A stretch of DNA of 64,000 nucleotides from Caenorhabditis elegans (GCF_000002985.6 NC_003283.11:4526001-4590000), one strand, 5' to 3'. Positions 23,280 to 34,178 are shown, counted from the stretch's first letter. Notes: a model not told the origin generated them from the letters alone. Translations and numbers: made by a program.

Positions 23280-24300
23280 TTATATGACCATCTGCAATGA
23301 AATTTTGAATTATTTAGGAAAAAATATATTAGTGGGCCAACAATAAGTTACGAGTTAAAATTCATGAATTAATAAATTCTTACGCTGACAATCGATTTTT
23401 TTTTAAATTTTCTAATCACCAGAAGTACCTTAAAGTGAACAGAAAAAAATATTTTAGCATATACCGTCAAATGAAAAATTTCCGAATTTTTTCAATTTAT
23501 TTTGTTTAATAAAATTGTTTTTTTTTTCGTTGATATATGGAACATAATCCAATTCCTCGAAAAAATTGGAATTTGCCGGAAATGTTTAGAGGGATTTTTA
23601 TAAGATGGGAACATTTAAAACTGCCCCTTTTTTAAATTTTTTCTTACAGTTCAAAACAGACGTAGGAAAATTCATAGGATGCGTACAATTTCGCCGATTT
23701 AGATTGAAATTCTGAAATTTCCAACAAAAAAAGAAGTGCAAAACCACGTTTCGCCGAAAATTTTCGACAATTGCCACTTTTCCGGTTTATTGCCAATTTG
23801 CCGGAAATTTCAATTCCGGCCATTTGCCGCTTTGCTGGAAAAAATCGGCAAACGATTTTTGCTAACTTTCCGGCAAATCAACATTGCCGGAATTGACAAT
23901 TTCCGGCAAATCGGCAAACCGGCAAATTGTGGCCTTGCACTTTTTTTTTGGGAATTCCAGAAGTTCAATTTCAATCAGCAAAATTGTACGCATCCTATGA
24001 ATGTTCCTACATCTATTTTGAAAAGTTAGCAAATTCTATGAAAATATCTAAAGAAAACCGGAAAAAAATTTCAAAAAGGCACAGTTTTAAGTGTTATGAA
24101 AAATATAAAAAAATATATAAAAAACCCTCATTTTTCTGGCAAATTGATATCCGGCGAACGGCAAATCGGCAAATTGCCGAAAATCGAAATTTCCGGCAAA
24201 TTGGCAAATCGGCAATTTGCCGAATTTGTGGACAAGAAAATTTGCCAAACCACAATTGCCGGACATCCCTGGCTGGTAACATAAATTCCGGCAATTTCAG
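23280..24300. repeat. 5' flank of sos-1 with R2 satellite blocks
   Basis: R2 units at about 23568-23930 and 24137-24265, with the non-repeated linker (aagttagcaaattctatgaaaa) that also recurs beside the R2 loci at 4980 and 17140. No coding exon seen. Confidence 0.75.
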
Positions 24301-24800
24301 AAAAAAAAATCTGCATGCAAGGAACGAATTTATATATTTTTTTAAATTTTCACTTTTGCAAAGTTTATTTAAGACAAAAACTATATTGACGAGAGCGAGA
24401 AAAGCAAGATGGAGAAGAAGGAGAAAAGTGTATGATGGCGATGATGATGATGATTACAACCCGCAAAAATAATGCATGGAACAACACACACACTGAAAAG
24501 AAGAAATAGAAGAAAAGATGGAGTGTGATGGAAGCGTAGAGGTGACAGACAAGCGGACAGAATGATACGGGATGAGAACGGGAAGCGGGGGGTTACCCGC
24601 CGGCGGCTGCTGACGAAATACTGCAGGAATCTGTGAGAGATTCTAGAGAAATGGACACCCGACAACGGCCGGCCACCATCTCTCACCACGGCCTTGTTCT
24701 ATTCGAACCAGTTTGATCTGTTGAGAAGACTTTATATATTTATTGATTTGCAGTGCAATCAGTAGCCCCACCTAATCAACACAAATACACTACTTCAAGG
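24301..24800. promoter_or_regulatory. Promoter-like unique region upstream of sos-1
   Basis: GC-richer unique island with GA-rich runs, a gatgatgatgatgattac run and a ggcggctgctg/cggccggcc segment, about 1.1-1.5 kb upstream of the sos-1 ATG. The minus-strand frame 24381-24689 lacks splice sites and looks accidental. Promoter role is inferred from position and composition only. Confidence 0.35.
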
Positions 24801-25054
24801 TCGACTCTTTTTTGATTCTCGTTTCGATTTTTTTGAGGTCAAATTCGATCGAATTGAAGAAATTTGAAAAGTAGTAGAGATTTTGGTTATTTTGCTTGAA
24901 TAGACCAAAACTGACTGGATATCATAATGAGACTTTTTTCTTAAAAAAAAATCGAAAAAAAAGCCGAAATTTCGGCAACTCTTGCTTATGGCAGCCTCTG
25001 GAATTTTACTTACAGTTTTTATTAAATTATCACCCTTTATTGCATACTTTTATC

Positions 25055-25560
25055 GTTTATCTCATGCTAAAAGTGGTGTAGTCGATTTTTTATTTCGATT
25101 ATTATTTCTTGACTAAACTCAAAATAGTCTGAAAACACCGAATTTTATAATGAAACATCTTGAAAACTTGTTTTAAAAAAGTTATGGTGGCTCAAAAAAT
25201 GGCCTAGGTTTAGTTAAAATTTGAAATTTGACCGACTTCTCAATGTCGCAGCAGCTGGAAACAACTTTTTGTTGAAATCACTATATCTATAGAATAGTTA
25301 ATTATCTTGCGTGTTTTCAACTCGATTTAGGTACTTTAAAGCTGAAAACGCAAGATAATTCACATCTGTAACCAAAATTAGACGAAAATTTCAAAAAAAA
25401 ATTGTTTCCAGCCGCTGTGACATTGCCAAGTCGGTCAAATTTCAAATTTTAACAATTTTTAGGTCATTTTTTGAGCCGCCATAACTTTTTTTTTGAGAAT
25501 TTTCAAGAAGTTTCAGTATGAAATTCGGTGTTTTCAGACAAGTCCGAGTCTATAAATCAA
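25055..25560. repeat. Hairpin repeat, family R5, complete copy
   Basis: Arms begin attatttcttgactaaactc...accgaattttataatgaaac and mirror at the right; the centre is tcgatttaggtactttaaag. Confidence 0.8.
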
Positions 25561-25586
25561 TAAAAAAAATTCGACAGCACCGTTAT

Positions 25587-25599
25587 GGGGGGGGGGGGG
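25587..25599 (+). repeat. G13 homopolymer tract
   Basis: Thirteen consecutive G, directly followed by eight T. Long G tracts can fold into quadruplexes and in C. elegans are deletion-prone when the DOG-1/FANCJ helicase is absent (established knowledge). Confidence 0.95.
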
Positions 25600-25987
25600 T
25601 TTTTTTGCTGAATCAGACTGAAAACGTCCAAATTTCATAATGCGATTTATCCAGAAAAAAAACATCTCAAAAAATTGAAAATTCGGAAAAAAAGTCAACT
25701 TCGGACCGCTGCAACATGGTAAAGTGACCAAAATTGGAGATTTTAGCTAAAATTTACCTTTTTTTTTAATTTCGAACCGCCATAAAAAATTTATGACAAT
25801 TTTATGAGAAGTTTCATTTCGAAATTCGTTTATTTTTGGCTTAAATATGCAATAAAGAGTCATAATTTAATGAAAAGTGAACTCCAGAGAGAAAAAAATT
25901 TGGCGAATTTCATACTATAACAAAATTTTGCTCTTTTTTCGGAATTTTAATTTAAAAATCATGATTTCTCGTGGGAAAAGCGGTAAA

Positions 25988-25990
<3 letters not shown>

Positions 25991-26036
<46 letters not shown>
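25991..26036. repeat. CA dinucleotide microsatellite
   Basis: About 23 uninterrupted CA units. Confidence 0.97.
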
Positions 26037-26037
<1 letters not shown>

Positions 26038-26659
26038 CCTGGTCGGCACAAACAAACAAATGTGTTCAATTATGACAAAGAACTGTACGAGCAAATATGC
26101 CGAAAAAGGAGTGGCAGGGGAGGGTCAGGAGGGTGACATAATGCGGTGAGTGGGAGCAGCCATCTGTCAAGAAAAGTTATTTGTTGTTGGTTTTTTGAAA
26201 AAGTTTGAAAAATAAAAATGTAAAATTTGAGGAAAACACTGTTGTTGCAAGCACGCCCTATTGATAGATGGATTTCGGCGCGGTAAGTGTGGATTATTCA
26301 AATTTTATGCTTGACCTTCGTACAGGAATTTGGCCTATTTGCCACAAAAATGTTTTTAAAAAACCTGATATTTAAAAATATTATGGAATTTATCGGTTTT
26401 TTCTATTAAAAAATAATGGAAATAAATATTGGAAAAAATAAAATTTGAAAAAAAAACGTTTGGAACAAAAAAATTCCATAAAAAATCCTTTAAAAAAGTA
26501 AAAATAAATCTAAAATTTTAATTAATTAAAAATAAATACCGTATACCCACTCAATCGTTTCGAGACCCAACGATGTTAAACAAGTAAGCGCCTTTGTTAA
26601 ATGGTTACGGTAAGTTGGAAAATTCATTTTTCAAGTTTCATGGCGCAAATAATAGGGCA

Positions 26660-26780
26660 AACCCTCATTTACTAGCATGCTCATTTATTTGAACGCTCAA
26701 TTCCTAACGATGGCTCAATCTCTTTGACGCTCATTCACTAATGCTTTCACTTTCGCTCGTTTACTAATACTACACGTGTA
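26660..26780. repeat. Short GCTCATTTACTAA-type tandem repeats
   Basis: Repeated gctcat-ttacta motifs following cctaacgatggctcaat. The same block, including cctaacgatggctcaatc, recurs at 31493-31600. Confidence 0.7.
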
Positions 26781-26889
26781 GTCAAGCTGTCTCATCGGTG
26801 TTTTTCGGTGTATTGGCCGCAAACACGCGGCGCACAAATTGACGCGCAAATGCAGACAAGCGGGCAGGATTTACGAGAGATTGTGATTT

Positions 26890-27247
26890 TATTGAGGCCC
26901 CACGAAAAGGGGAGCAGAACGAAAAAGGGATCTGCAAAAAGGGGATTTGCGAAAAGGGGAGATACGTAAAGGGGAGCTGGCACTGTGCCAAACGCACAAA
27001 ACGCTTTTTTATTCTCATTCAACGCACGCATTATTTTTGTATTTTACGCTAAACAACGCGCGATGCGTAATAACGGAGTGTGGTTATAACAAAGTCGTGC
27101 GTTGAATGAGAATAAAAAAGCGTTTTGTGCGTTTGGCACAGTGCCAGCTCCCCTTTTCGTTGCTCCCCTTTTCGTATCTCCCCTTTTCGCAGATCCCCTT
27201 TTTGCAGATCCCCTTTTCGTTCTGCCCCCCTTTTCGTGGGGCCTCTT
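26890..27247. repeat. Palindrome with CGAAAAGGGGA tandem units in its arms
   Basis: Left arm about 26890-27032 and right arm about 27090-27247 are complements: ggccccacgaaaaggggagc...gctggcactgtgccaaacgcac...ttctcattcaacgcacg. Each arm holds several near-repeats of cgaaaaggggatctg; the right arm has one more unit. Overlapping open frames in three phases come from this repeat and are not genes. Confidence 0.85.
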
Positions 27248-27871
27248 TTATTTTCTTCCATTCATTTAAAATATAGCTTTTTGCCATTTTTAAAGTTAAT
27301 TTTTTGTTGAAAAATAAATAATAATTTTTTTTATCTCGCCGTCAACTTAATTTTCAGAAAAATATTTTTAAAAAATCGGGTGGAGGTGCAACGAAAAGGG
27401 TCTTGCCGGATCGATGAAATGGATTGGAGTGAAATAAACTGAAAAGTCGTGGTCGCTGATGAAAGTTTCGAGAAATCACGAAAAATGGATCGTAAATTTT
27501 GGAGAAGGAAAGGAAGTTTACTGCTGATGAGATCTCTGAAAAAAGGGTAAAGTTGAAAAAAAAGTCTAATTTAAATTCAAAGAGTGCAGTCCAGTATAGC
27601 GAGCGAAACTGCGCTCGCTTTTATTTTGAATAAACAATGAAATAAATTTTTTAATGCGATTGATATTAGAAAAGTTTTTCTCAAGTGTAAATTTGTTATT
27701 TTCAGACAGATGACGAATTCGCAGCGGACGAGGAAGCGTTGTCGATCATGATTCTTAACTTGCAATTGCTCGGTTTGTTGGGATCGCTTCCAGGAGGAAT
27801 CGGAAGGATGTATCGAACAAGCTGGTGAGATTCAAAAATTTTCTGGGCAGTGACATTTTTAACAGGAAGCC
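27248..27871. other. Upstream region of the coiled-coil gene
   Basis: Contains an exon-like block from a TTTTCAG acceptor (exon start about 27706) to a donor at about 27824 (AGCTG|GTGAG). It does not join in frame with the next exon, so it may be 5' untranslated sequence or a gene relic. Confidence 0.35.
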
Positions 27872-28498
27872 ATGTCTACGCCGCTTAGGATGACGACGCC
27901 GCTGGGTGTATCCTTATCATCCGACCTGAAACGTGCCTTGCAAGACAATGAAAAGCTGACAAGGGACGTGAGCGATGCAAAACTTTTGAAAGAAGATGCT
28001 GAAATAAAACTGAAAAAAATTAGGAATAAGCTTAATGGAGAGCACTCTGAAAAATTGGGAAAGTTGAATGATAAGTACAAGGTATATAATTGAGATAAGA
28101 AATTGCTGGAATAGATAATATTTTAGGCTGTACAAGAAGAACTGAAAACGATGAAACAGAGTTGGACGCAGTTGAAACGGGAGAAAGGAGTTTTGGAAAC
28201 TGAAAACCGTCGTTTGGAAACTGCAAAAAGTGGATTAGATCGGCAACTTTTAGGAAAAAATGATGAATTACGAATGGCAGATGTGGAAGTGGAAGATGTT
28301 AAGATGATTCGGGACCTGAAAGCAGGGAAACGGCCACCTTTCACAACTGAATTCAAAAATCTCATCAGCAGGAGCGAGAAGTTTAGGAGAATAGAGAAAG
28401 CGAGAGCTGAACTTCAGCGATGTGGTGAGAAATACCTACAAATACAGTTATTTAAAGTGATTTTAGGCGGCGAAGCTTCTGAATTTTATCGCTTCTGA
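27872..28498 (+). CDS. Small coiled-coil protein, unrecognised
   Basis: Exons 27872-28081, 28127-28424 and 28467-28498 join in phase into 179 residues. Introns are 45 and 42 bases, typical of worms. The start MSTPLRMTTPLGVSLSSDL follows an AACAG acceptor six bases upstream. Residues about 18-105 and 140-165 are charged with heptad-like spacing (Leu/Ala/Ile at a/d positions, Lys/Glu rich), predicting a coiled coil. It faintly recalls rod segments of lamins or intermediate filaments, but no signature motif is present. The 42-base second intron has no in-frame stop, so retention only adds 14 residues. It lies next to AT-rich simple repeats. Function unknown. Confidence 0.6.
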
Positions 28499-28504
28499 AT
28501 TTTA

Positions 28505-28715
28505 CCGATTTAAATAATATTTATTTATTTAATTAATTAACATTTATTTATTTAATTAATATTTAATTATTTATTTAATTAATATATATTTATTTAATTA
28601 ATATTTATTTATTTAATTAATATTTATTTATTTATTTAATTAATATTTATTTAAAATAAATAAATAAATATTAATTAAATAAATAAATAAATATTAATTA
28701 AATAAATAAATATTA
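28505..28715. repeat. ATTTATTTAATTA simple repeat forming a foldback
   Basis: Many copies of atttatttaattaat followed, after about 28650, by the complementary aataaataaatattaatt. It directly abuts the TGA of the coiled-coil gene. Confidence 0.9.
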
Positions 28716-28975
28716 ATCATTTACTATATATAAAGCGCTTATTCTGTGTGTCCATAGTTTGTAGTTTATGTAGTCTTTGTAGTCTGTGAAGTTTTGGCTT
28801 CTGGAGGGATAGTGAGTTAGGGTTAGTGTAGGGATATAGTCGGGGTACTGTAGTGGTACAGTAGTGGTACGGTAGGAATACTGTAGGGTTGCGGTAGTTT
28901 CATAAAAAATTAATTTTCAGCCCCAGAGTCGGGGGCCGCGCCGAAGGTGCGGTTCACGGCTGGTTTACTATAAAA
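28716..28975 (+). repeat. ~260-bp direct repeat, left copy
   Basis: Begins tcatttactatatataaagc and runs to gcggttcacggctggtt. About 90 percent like the copy at 31632-31884. It contains ggtactgtagtggtac motifs and a GC-rich gggggccgcgcc hairpin segment. The 5'-TC start with TATATAAAGCGC resembles Helitron-type 5' ends (inference). Confidence 0.8.
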
Positions 28976-29185
28976 CGACCAACGACGGATCTGGAAACTA
29001 CAGTACTCCTTAATGCAACGGCAACGAAAAATCAGCCGGTGCCTTATTTTTTGTTCTGGATAAAAATCGGGAATACTTGCATTTTGAATTCGCCCTGTAT
29101 CGATAAACAAAACACCGAAGATCACGCCAAAATGACTATTGTAACTAACAGGTACGAGAAAGGGACGCTTGTTCTACAAAAATAA

Positions 29186-29272
29186 TTCAACAAATTTTCC
29201 CCGAAAAATGTGAAATCCGCAATTCTCGTAGTTTTACGTAAATCAAACCGAGCATGACACTCTGACACCACG
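29186..29272. repeat. Truncated R1 palindrome (copy h)
   Basis: Only the right half is recognisable: tacgtaaatcaaaccgagc...tgacaccacgtg. The next bases include cctgcctaccatgga, which recurs inverted at 63968 near the right edge. Confidence 0.65.
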
Positions 29273-29309
29273 TGCGCCTGAAGATGTGCCTGCCTACCAT
29301 GGATGCTTT

Positions 29310-30054
29310 ACATTTGCTAGTTCCATGACACCCCATCCTTTCAGCTTCCAAAATGAAGGAGTTCGGAGAAAATTCAAAAAAAATATTGAGAAAAATAACC
29401 CAAAACATTCTGAAACATTGCGGAAAAAAGTTAGAAATTATGTCGAATATATCTGAACCAATCAACAATTTCAAATAAAATACAAAAAAATTTTGAAAGA
29501 CCTTAAATAGTCTCCGCCCATATTTTGGCTTCAAATGACCTACTTCGGAATATGGCCGATGGCCGTGGCAAGACCTCCAATCGTAGTTTTGAGCGGTTAG
29601 TATGTGCAGATTAAAATAGGAACAGTACCGTAAGATCAGCCCAGGTGCGGATGTGGGATAGAGAAACTGAAAATAATCGAAGAAGCATGATAACTAAGCC
29701 ACGTGGCCGCGTTCGTTTTTTCGCTGTTAATAGATCGCCACTTCGTCCATTGTCGTTTTGTTTGTACTAAGTCTCCTTAGCAATTCTCTCGAAGGCGGGC
29801 CATTGCTATTAGTAAAACAAGCTACCAATTTTACCTTTCAATACATTCATTCACTGATGGTTTTCCTATCAGGTGATCCCTTTTTTGTTCTTCTCAATTA
29901 CACTATCTAAAAATGATGAAGTTTTTGCTTCGCGGCTATTTGGTTGAAGTGATGATATCCATTGATTGTCGTCTCCACTTGTGCTCTTTTTACGTCTTAC
30001 AACTTCCTTTTAAGTGTTTTGCGTATTCACTGTTTCATTTATTTTTTGCAGAAA
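29310..30054. promoter_or_regulatory. Upstream region of the VPS-32-like copy
   Basis: No coding exon. Contains atggccgatggccgtggc near 29552, and a pyrimidine-rich approach to a TTTTTTGCAG acceptor at 30042-30051, four bases before the ATG, a likely trans-splice site. Confidence 0.4.
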
Positions 30055-31114
30055 ATGAGCCTGTTCAACAAATTTTTCGGAGGCATGAAGCAAGAAGCTT
30101 CGATTACTCTACAAGAATCTATTCAAAAACTTCGGGAAACAGAAGATATTCTTGAGAAGAGACAAGAATTCTTGAAGAAACAAATTGACGACGTAAGTTG
30201 GAAGATCAGTTTTGGACGAATTAATCACATTAAAAAGTGCTAAAATCTAAATTTTTAAACTCTCGAGTCTCAAGGGACTGTGACGTAATTAAAACATTGC
30301 TCAGCATTTACATTGTTTACTGACGTCTTTTCGAAGTTTAGTCGAGCAAAGCCAAAAAAGAGCAATAAAATTTTCTGCTACGATACGTTTGGGAAATTGG
30401 AATCATAGTTTTTTAAACTCCAGTTTTCAAAAAATTCATTATTAGAAAATCAATAAGTTTCGGAAATTATTTGAGAAACGTTTCAGGAAAAGCATAATGC
30501 CGTGAAGTATGGAACGAAATACAAGCGGATGGCTCTCCTGTGTTTGAGTAGGAAGAAAGATTTCGAGAAGCAGTTGATCCATATTGACGGAGTTTTGGCT
30601 ACTCTCAAACATCAGGTTGTTATATAAAAATATTAGAGAAATAAATTGAATAACACGGTTTTTTTTCCAGAGAGAAACCCTCGACAATGCTTCAACGAAT
30701 GCTGAAGTTCTTACGGTTATGAAACTTGCCGAGCGATGCTTTGAAAGCGGTTCATAATGACATGGATAGCGACCAAGTTCGTGATTTGATGGATGACATA
30801 GATGAACAACGAGAAGTGGCGAAGGAAATCGCGGATGCTATTTCAAACCCTGGCTTTAACAACGCAATTGACGAGGCCGAATTTGACGAGGCCTTGCTGC
30901 GCGAGTTGGTGGAATTTGAACAGGTTCGTCTATACCACCAACATCGTGTAATTATTAGAAAATATTCCAGGAAGCACTTGACAAAGATTTCATTGATGCG
31001 AGAGCTCCCCCAGTCACGCTTCCGGATACTCCCAATATTGCACTTCCAGCCTCCAGACCGAGAGCTAAAGAAGCTGACAAGGATCTAGAAGACCTCGAAA
31101 GTTGGGCAAACTAA
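30055..31114 (+). pseudogene. CHMP4/VPS-32 (ESCRT-III) paralogue with a frameshift
   Basis: Exons 30055-30192, 30487-30615, 30671-30923 and 30971-31114. The product matches the ESCRT-III subunit that polymerises to cut membrane necks: N-terminal MSLFNKFFGGMK, helix QKLRETEDILEKRQEFL, the basic KYGTKYKRMALL region, then DMDSDQVRDLMDDIDEQ, the LPDTPNIALP linker and the C-terminal Bro1-binding helix DLEDLESWAN. In exon 3 the frame ends at TAA 30755-30757, giving about 117 residues. The conserved second half is open only in the next frame, as if one base were extra near 30734. No intron resolves this. Options: a pseudogene, a truncated protein, or a base error. It lies between direct repeats, consistent with a duplicated or transposed copy. 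Family assignment is firm; the status is inferred. Confidence 0.82.
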
Positions 31115-31631
31115 CTTCTCTAAGTCACTTTCATATTTAATTTTCGGTTATTTTTGTTTCATTTGCATCCCCTTCATCAATCCTACCATTCTCCGGAGAT
31201 TCTCCTAAATCAACTTTCTAATTACGACAAATTCAAATAGTTGAATGATTTCTGTTTAGTCATTTCATTCGAAACAAATTTCCCCAAGGCTACGATCAAC
31301 ACTCATCAAAATTGTAACATATTATCGAGCTTTTTGGAAATTTGACATTTTATACATCTTGGTCCCTTTCTCCAAAATCTTCCAAGCATGCATTAAAGTT
31401 CCAACTTTTATTAAAAATTCATTCTGGCAAACATGTTATTTGTACAGGATGAAAACGAAAACCAAGCGAGAAATAGTTACATCTCAGATCTCCCTAACGA
31501 TGGCTCAATCCCTTTGACGCTCATTTACTAATGTTTATACTTTTGCTCATTTACTAATGAATGGCTCATTTACTAACTTGCTGAGATTTTTTAATTTACT
31601 ACTGCTAATTGTAAGATATATATCATTTATC
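31115..31631. other. 3' flank of the VPS-32-like copy
   Basis: AT-rich 3' untranslated-like sequence with ATTAAA near 31391, then GCTCATTTACTAA-type repeats (31493-31600) shared with 26690-26770. Confidence 0.5.
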
Positions 31632-31884
31632 ATTTACTATATATAAAGCGCTTATTCCGCTTGTCCATAGTTTGTAGTCTATGTAGTCTTTGTAGTCTGT
31701 GACGTTTTGGCTTCTGGAGGGATAGTGAGTTGGGCTTAGTGTAGGGATATAGTCGGGGTACTGTAGTGGTACAATAGTGGTACGGTAGGAGTACTGTATG
31801 ATTACGGTAGTTTCAGAAAAATTAGTTTTCAGCTCCAGAAGTCGGGGGCCGCGCCGGAGGTGCGGTCCACGGCTGGTTTTACAT
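31632..31884 (+). repeat. ~260-bp direct repeat, right copy
   Basis: Same orientation and start (tcatttactatatataaagc) as the copy at 28716-28975, diverging after cacggctggtt. The two copies bracket the VPS-32-like gene. Confidence 0.8.
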
Positions 31885-32001
31885 AAGGTAGTTCCAAAAA
31901 ATGTCCTACTTTCAATTACTCATAACTCAGTTAGCGCGCTATAGCTATAGCGTTTGAGTTTAAAAAAATTGTGGCCAACTGAAATGCTGATTGTCAGAGA
32001 T

Positions 32002-32082
32002 GTGAGCTCCAAAAGATGATCGAAATATTCTATTTCTGCGGATCTAGAATATTTCGATCATCTTTTGGAGTTCACATCTCCG
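32002..32082. repeat. Short perfect hairpin
   Basis: gtgagctccaaaagatgatcgaaatattct / tagaatatttcgatcatcttttggagttcac, with a loop of about 20 bases. Confidence 0.85.
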
Positions 32083-32268
32083 CAATCAGAGACCCGAAGA
32101 ACTCGGGGGATGTCCAATTGGGGGGATTACCAACTCGGGGGATTGGCCCCGCCCACAGAACCGTGGCTTGCAATACGCCCATTTCTGCAACTGCCGCACG
32201 GTTTTAAAATTATTTTTTCTTGTTAATTCTCGCTCTATTGAGAAAAATACGGGTTTGCCAAATAATAG

Positions 32269-32274
32269 TTTATT
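32269..32274 (-). terminator. Poly(A) signal of the 32324-33571 gene
   Basis: AATAAA on the minus strand, about 50 bases past the stop codon. Confidence 0.7.
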
Positions 32275-32323
32275 CTGCACAAGACATTTATAAAAAACCC
32301 GTATATAAATAATACAAATTATT

Positions 32324-33571
32324 TTAATTAATATTATTCCGATTTCGCACCGCCGACGATTCTTCGTAGAATTTCTGATAATCGCTGGTGAATTGGTCGA
32401 TAATATCGAAAACTTTCTTGGGCTCCGGCTTATCTGACGCAGAAATTGCAGCGCGTTTTCCACGTCTTTGTGCTTCAAATTCGTCGTGAGCAGTTTTTAG
32501 TTCTTGTAGACGGTCGGGCGACAGAATTTGTGCAAGATATTCGTCCATGCTCTCCTTCACCATTTCTTCATTTGCTCCAGAGTCACGAGCCGACACGATA
32601 AGCTGGTGCAGAGTTTGCTAGAAAAAATAAATGGTGTTAAAAATAAACAAAAAGGTCAAATTTCAATTTAAAAAAAAGTAAACAATTTACAGACTATAGA
32701 TTTTCGAGTAGAGATTGCTAAAACTGGCTCAAAACGACTACATTTCCTTTTTTTAATGCCGGGTCAAAATTTCGAGCCAAATTTCTCAAAAATTCAGAAA
32801 TTTCGCCAATTTTTCCATGTCGCAGCCTTTATTCCATTTTTTAATACAATTTTCCGCAAATTGCCGGAATTGAAATTTCCGGCAAATCGGCATAATGCCG
32901 GAATTGATAATTTCCGGCAAATCCGCAAATTGCCGTAATTGAAATTTTCCGGCAAATCGGCAAATTGCCTGAATTGAAATTTCTGGCAAATCAGCAAAAT
33001 GCCAGAATTGAAATTTCCGGCAAATCGGAAATTTGCTGGATTTGAAGCTTTCCGGCAAATCGGCAAAATGCCAAAATTGAGATTTCTGGCAAGTCGGAAA
33101 TTGCCGGAATTGGAAATTTCCGGCAAACCGGCAAAATGCCAGAATTGACAAATACCGGCAAATCGTTGCCAGTTTGTTGAATTGCAAAATGCGGCAACTG
33201 ACAATAATATTGGGCAAATTGTGGTTTTGTACATTTTTTTTTGGAAATTTCAACATTTCAATTTTAATCGGCAGAATTGTACGCATCTTAATTGCCGGAA
33301 ATGAAAAGTTCTGGCAAATCAGCAAATTGCCGGAAATTTGCCGAACGGCAATTGCCATTCCAGGTGCTGTAACAACGAAAAGTTGGCGAAATTTCAGATT
33401 TCTGCAAAATGTAGCTCTTTTTTTTCAAAGTTTTGAACCTTTTTTGGATATTTTTTGAGGTTAATTTAAATATTATAGCATTGCTATGTAAACTGTGTTA
33501 AAACTACAAACTACAAACTACAAACTACAAACCTGTTGAGCATCTGTCAGAAACGTGGTCAACGGTGACAT
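32324..33571 (-). CDS. Small orphan protein, about 110 residues
   Basis: Two exons, 33533-33571 and 32324-32617, join in phase 0. The start is MSPLTTFLTDAQQ and exon 2 continues QTLHQLIVSARDSGANEE. The chain looks all-helical and charged, with an RRGKRAA basic patch near residue 60 and an acidic, Tyr-containing C-terminus (SDYQKFYEESSAV). No signal peptide or membrane segment. Donor CAG|GTTTGTAG and acceptor TTTTTCTAG are good and a poly(A) signal follows at 32269-32274. The 915-base intron contains an R2 satellite block. I do not recognise the family; length and composition would suit a small subunit of a nuclear complex, but that is only a guess. It is transcribed away from the gene at 34842. 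Confidence 0.7.
32855..33365. repeat. CCGGCAAAT satellite, family R2, in an intron
   Basis: About twelve degenerate units, giving long spurious minus-strand frames of 146 and 190 codons. Confidence 0.88.
33501..33532. repeat. CTACAAA heptamer array abutting a splice donor
   Basis: Four copies of ctacaaa. In transcript sense they read GTTTGTAGTTTGTAG starting exactly at the donor GT (33532-33531). Confidence 0.9.
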
Positions 33572-34017
33572 TTTACATGGTGCACCTGACACGTGGGACA
33601 AGTAAAGTGCACAAGAAATGAGTAAAAAGAGCATTGAGTTAGCTTAGACTATTAGGTCGATTAAGAAGAAGCAGGAGCAGGAGCAGCAGCACTTGAACAA
33701 AAAGGAAGAACTTTTGGATGGATATGGAACAAGAGAGAGAAGAGTGACCGATGATGATGGCCGAGACGAGGCAAACAAATCAAGAGGACACCGACCGAGT
33801 CGGGGAGGAGCATGAGAGCACTCTTCCCAACAGGAAAAAACCGTTTTGTTTGGAGAGAGACAAAACACTCGCCGTGAACAGGCCTGCCGGTTTTTTTTTT
33901 TTTTGAAAAATTGAAAAACGAAAAGTTTTCAGTTTTCCAGTTTTACAATTTTTCTATTTTCCTCAAAAAAAAAACCGAAAAATATAATGGAAAAAAGTTT
34001 GTGTGGGCGGCGGCAGA
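33572..34017. promoter_or_regulatory. Region upstream of two divergent orphan genes
   Basis: Unique, with CACGTG near 33590, a gaagaagcaggagcaggagc purine run and a ccgaccgagtcgg palindrome. No splice-supported exon. Promoter role inferred from position. Confidence 0.4.
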
Positions 34018-34178
34018 AAGTTGCCGGAATTGAAAATTTCCGGCGAATCGGCAAATTGCCGGAATTTAAATTTCCGGCAAATTGGCAAATTGCCGGAATT
34101 GAACATTTCCTGCAAACCGGCCAATTGCTGGAATTGAAAATTTCCGGTAATTTTCCGATTTGCCGGAAAAAATCGTTT
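34018..34178. repeat. CCGGCAAAT satellite, family R2
   Basis: About four units, ending in the gccggaaaaaatcgtttgcc variant. Confidence 0.85.

Noticed and set aside
24381..24689. Minus-strand 102-codon frame with a His run
   Set aside because: Sits in a promoter-like region, starts without an acceptor and reads as mirrored purine-rich sequence.
26782..27287. Frames encoding repeated PFRRSPFC or KGDLRKGE units
   Set aside because: Direct translation of the CGAAAAGGGGA palindrome arms.
32786..33358. Minus-strand frame of 190 codons
   Set aside because: It consists entirely of CCGGCAAAT satellite units, which are open in several frames by composition.
33500..33531. CTACAAA repeats considered as a CRISPR-like or telomere-like array
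   Set aside because: Only four uninterrupted 7-base units with no spacers, and the sequence is not the worm telomere unit.
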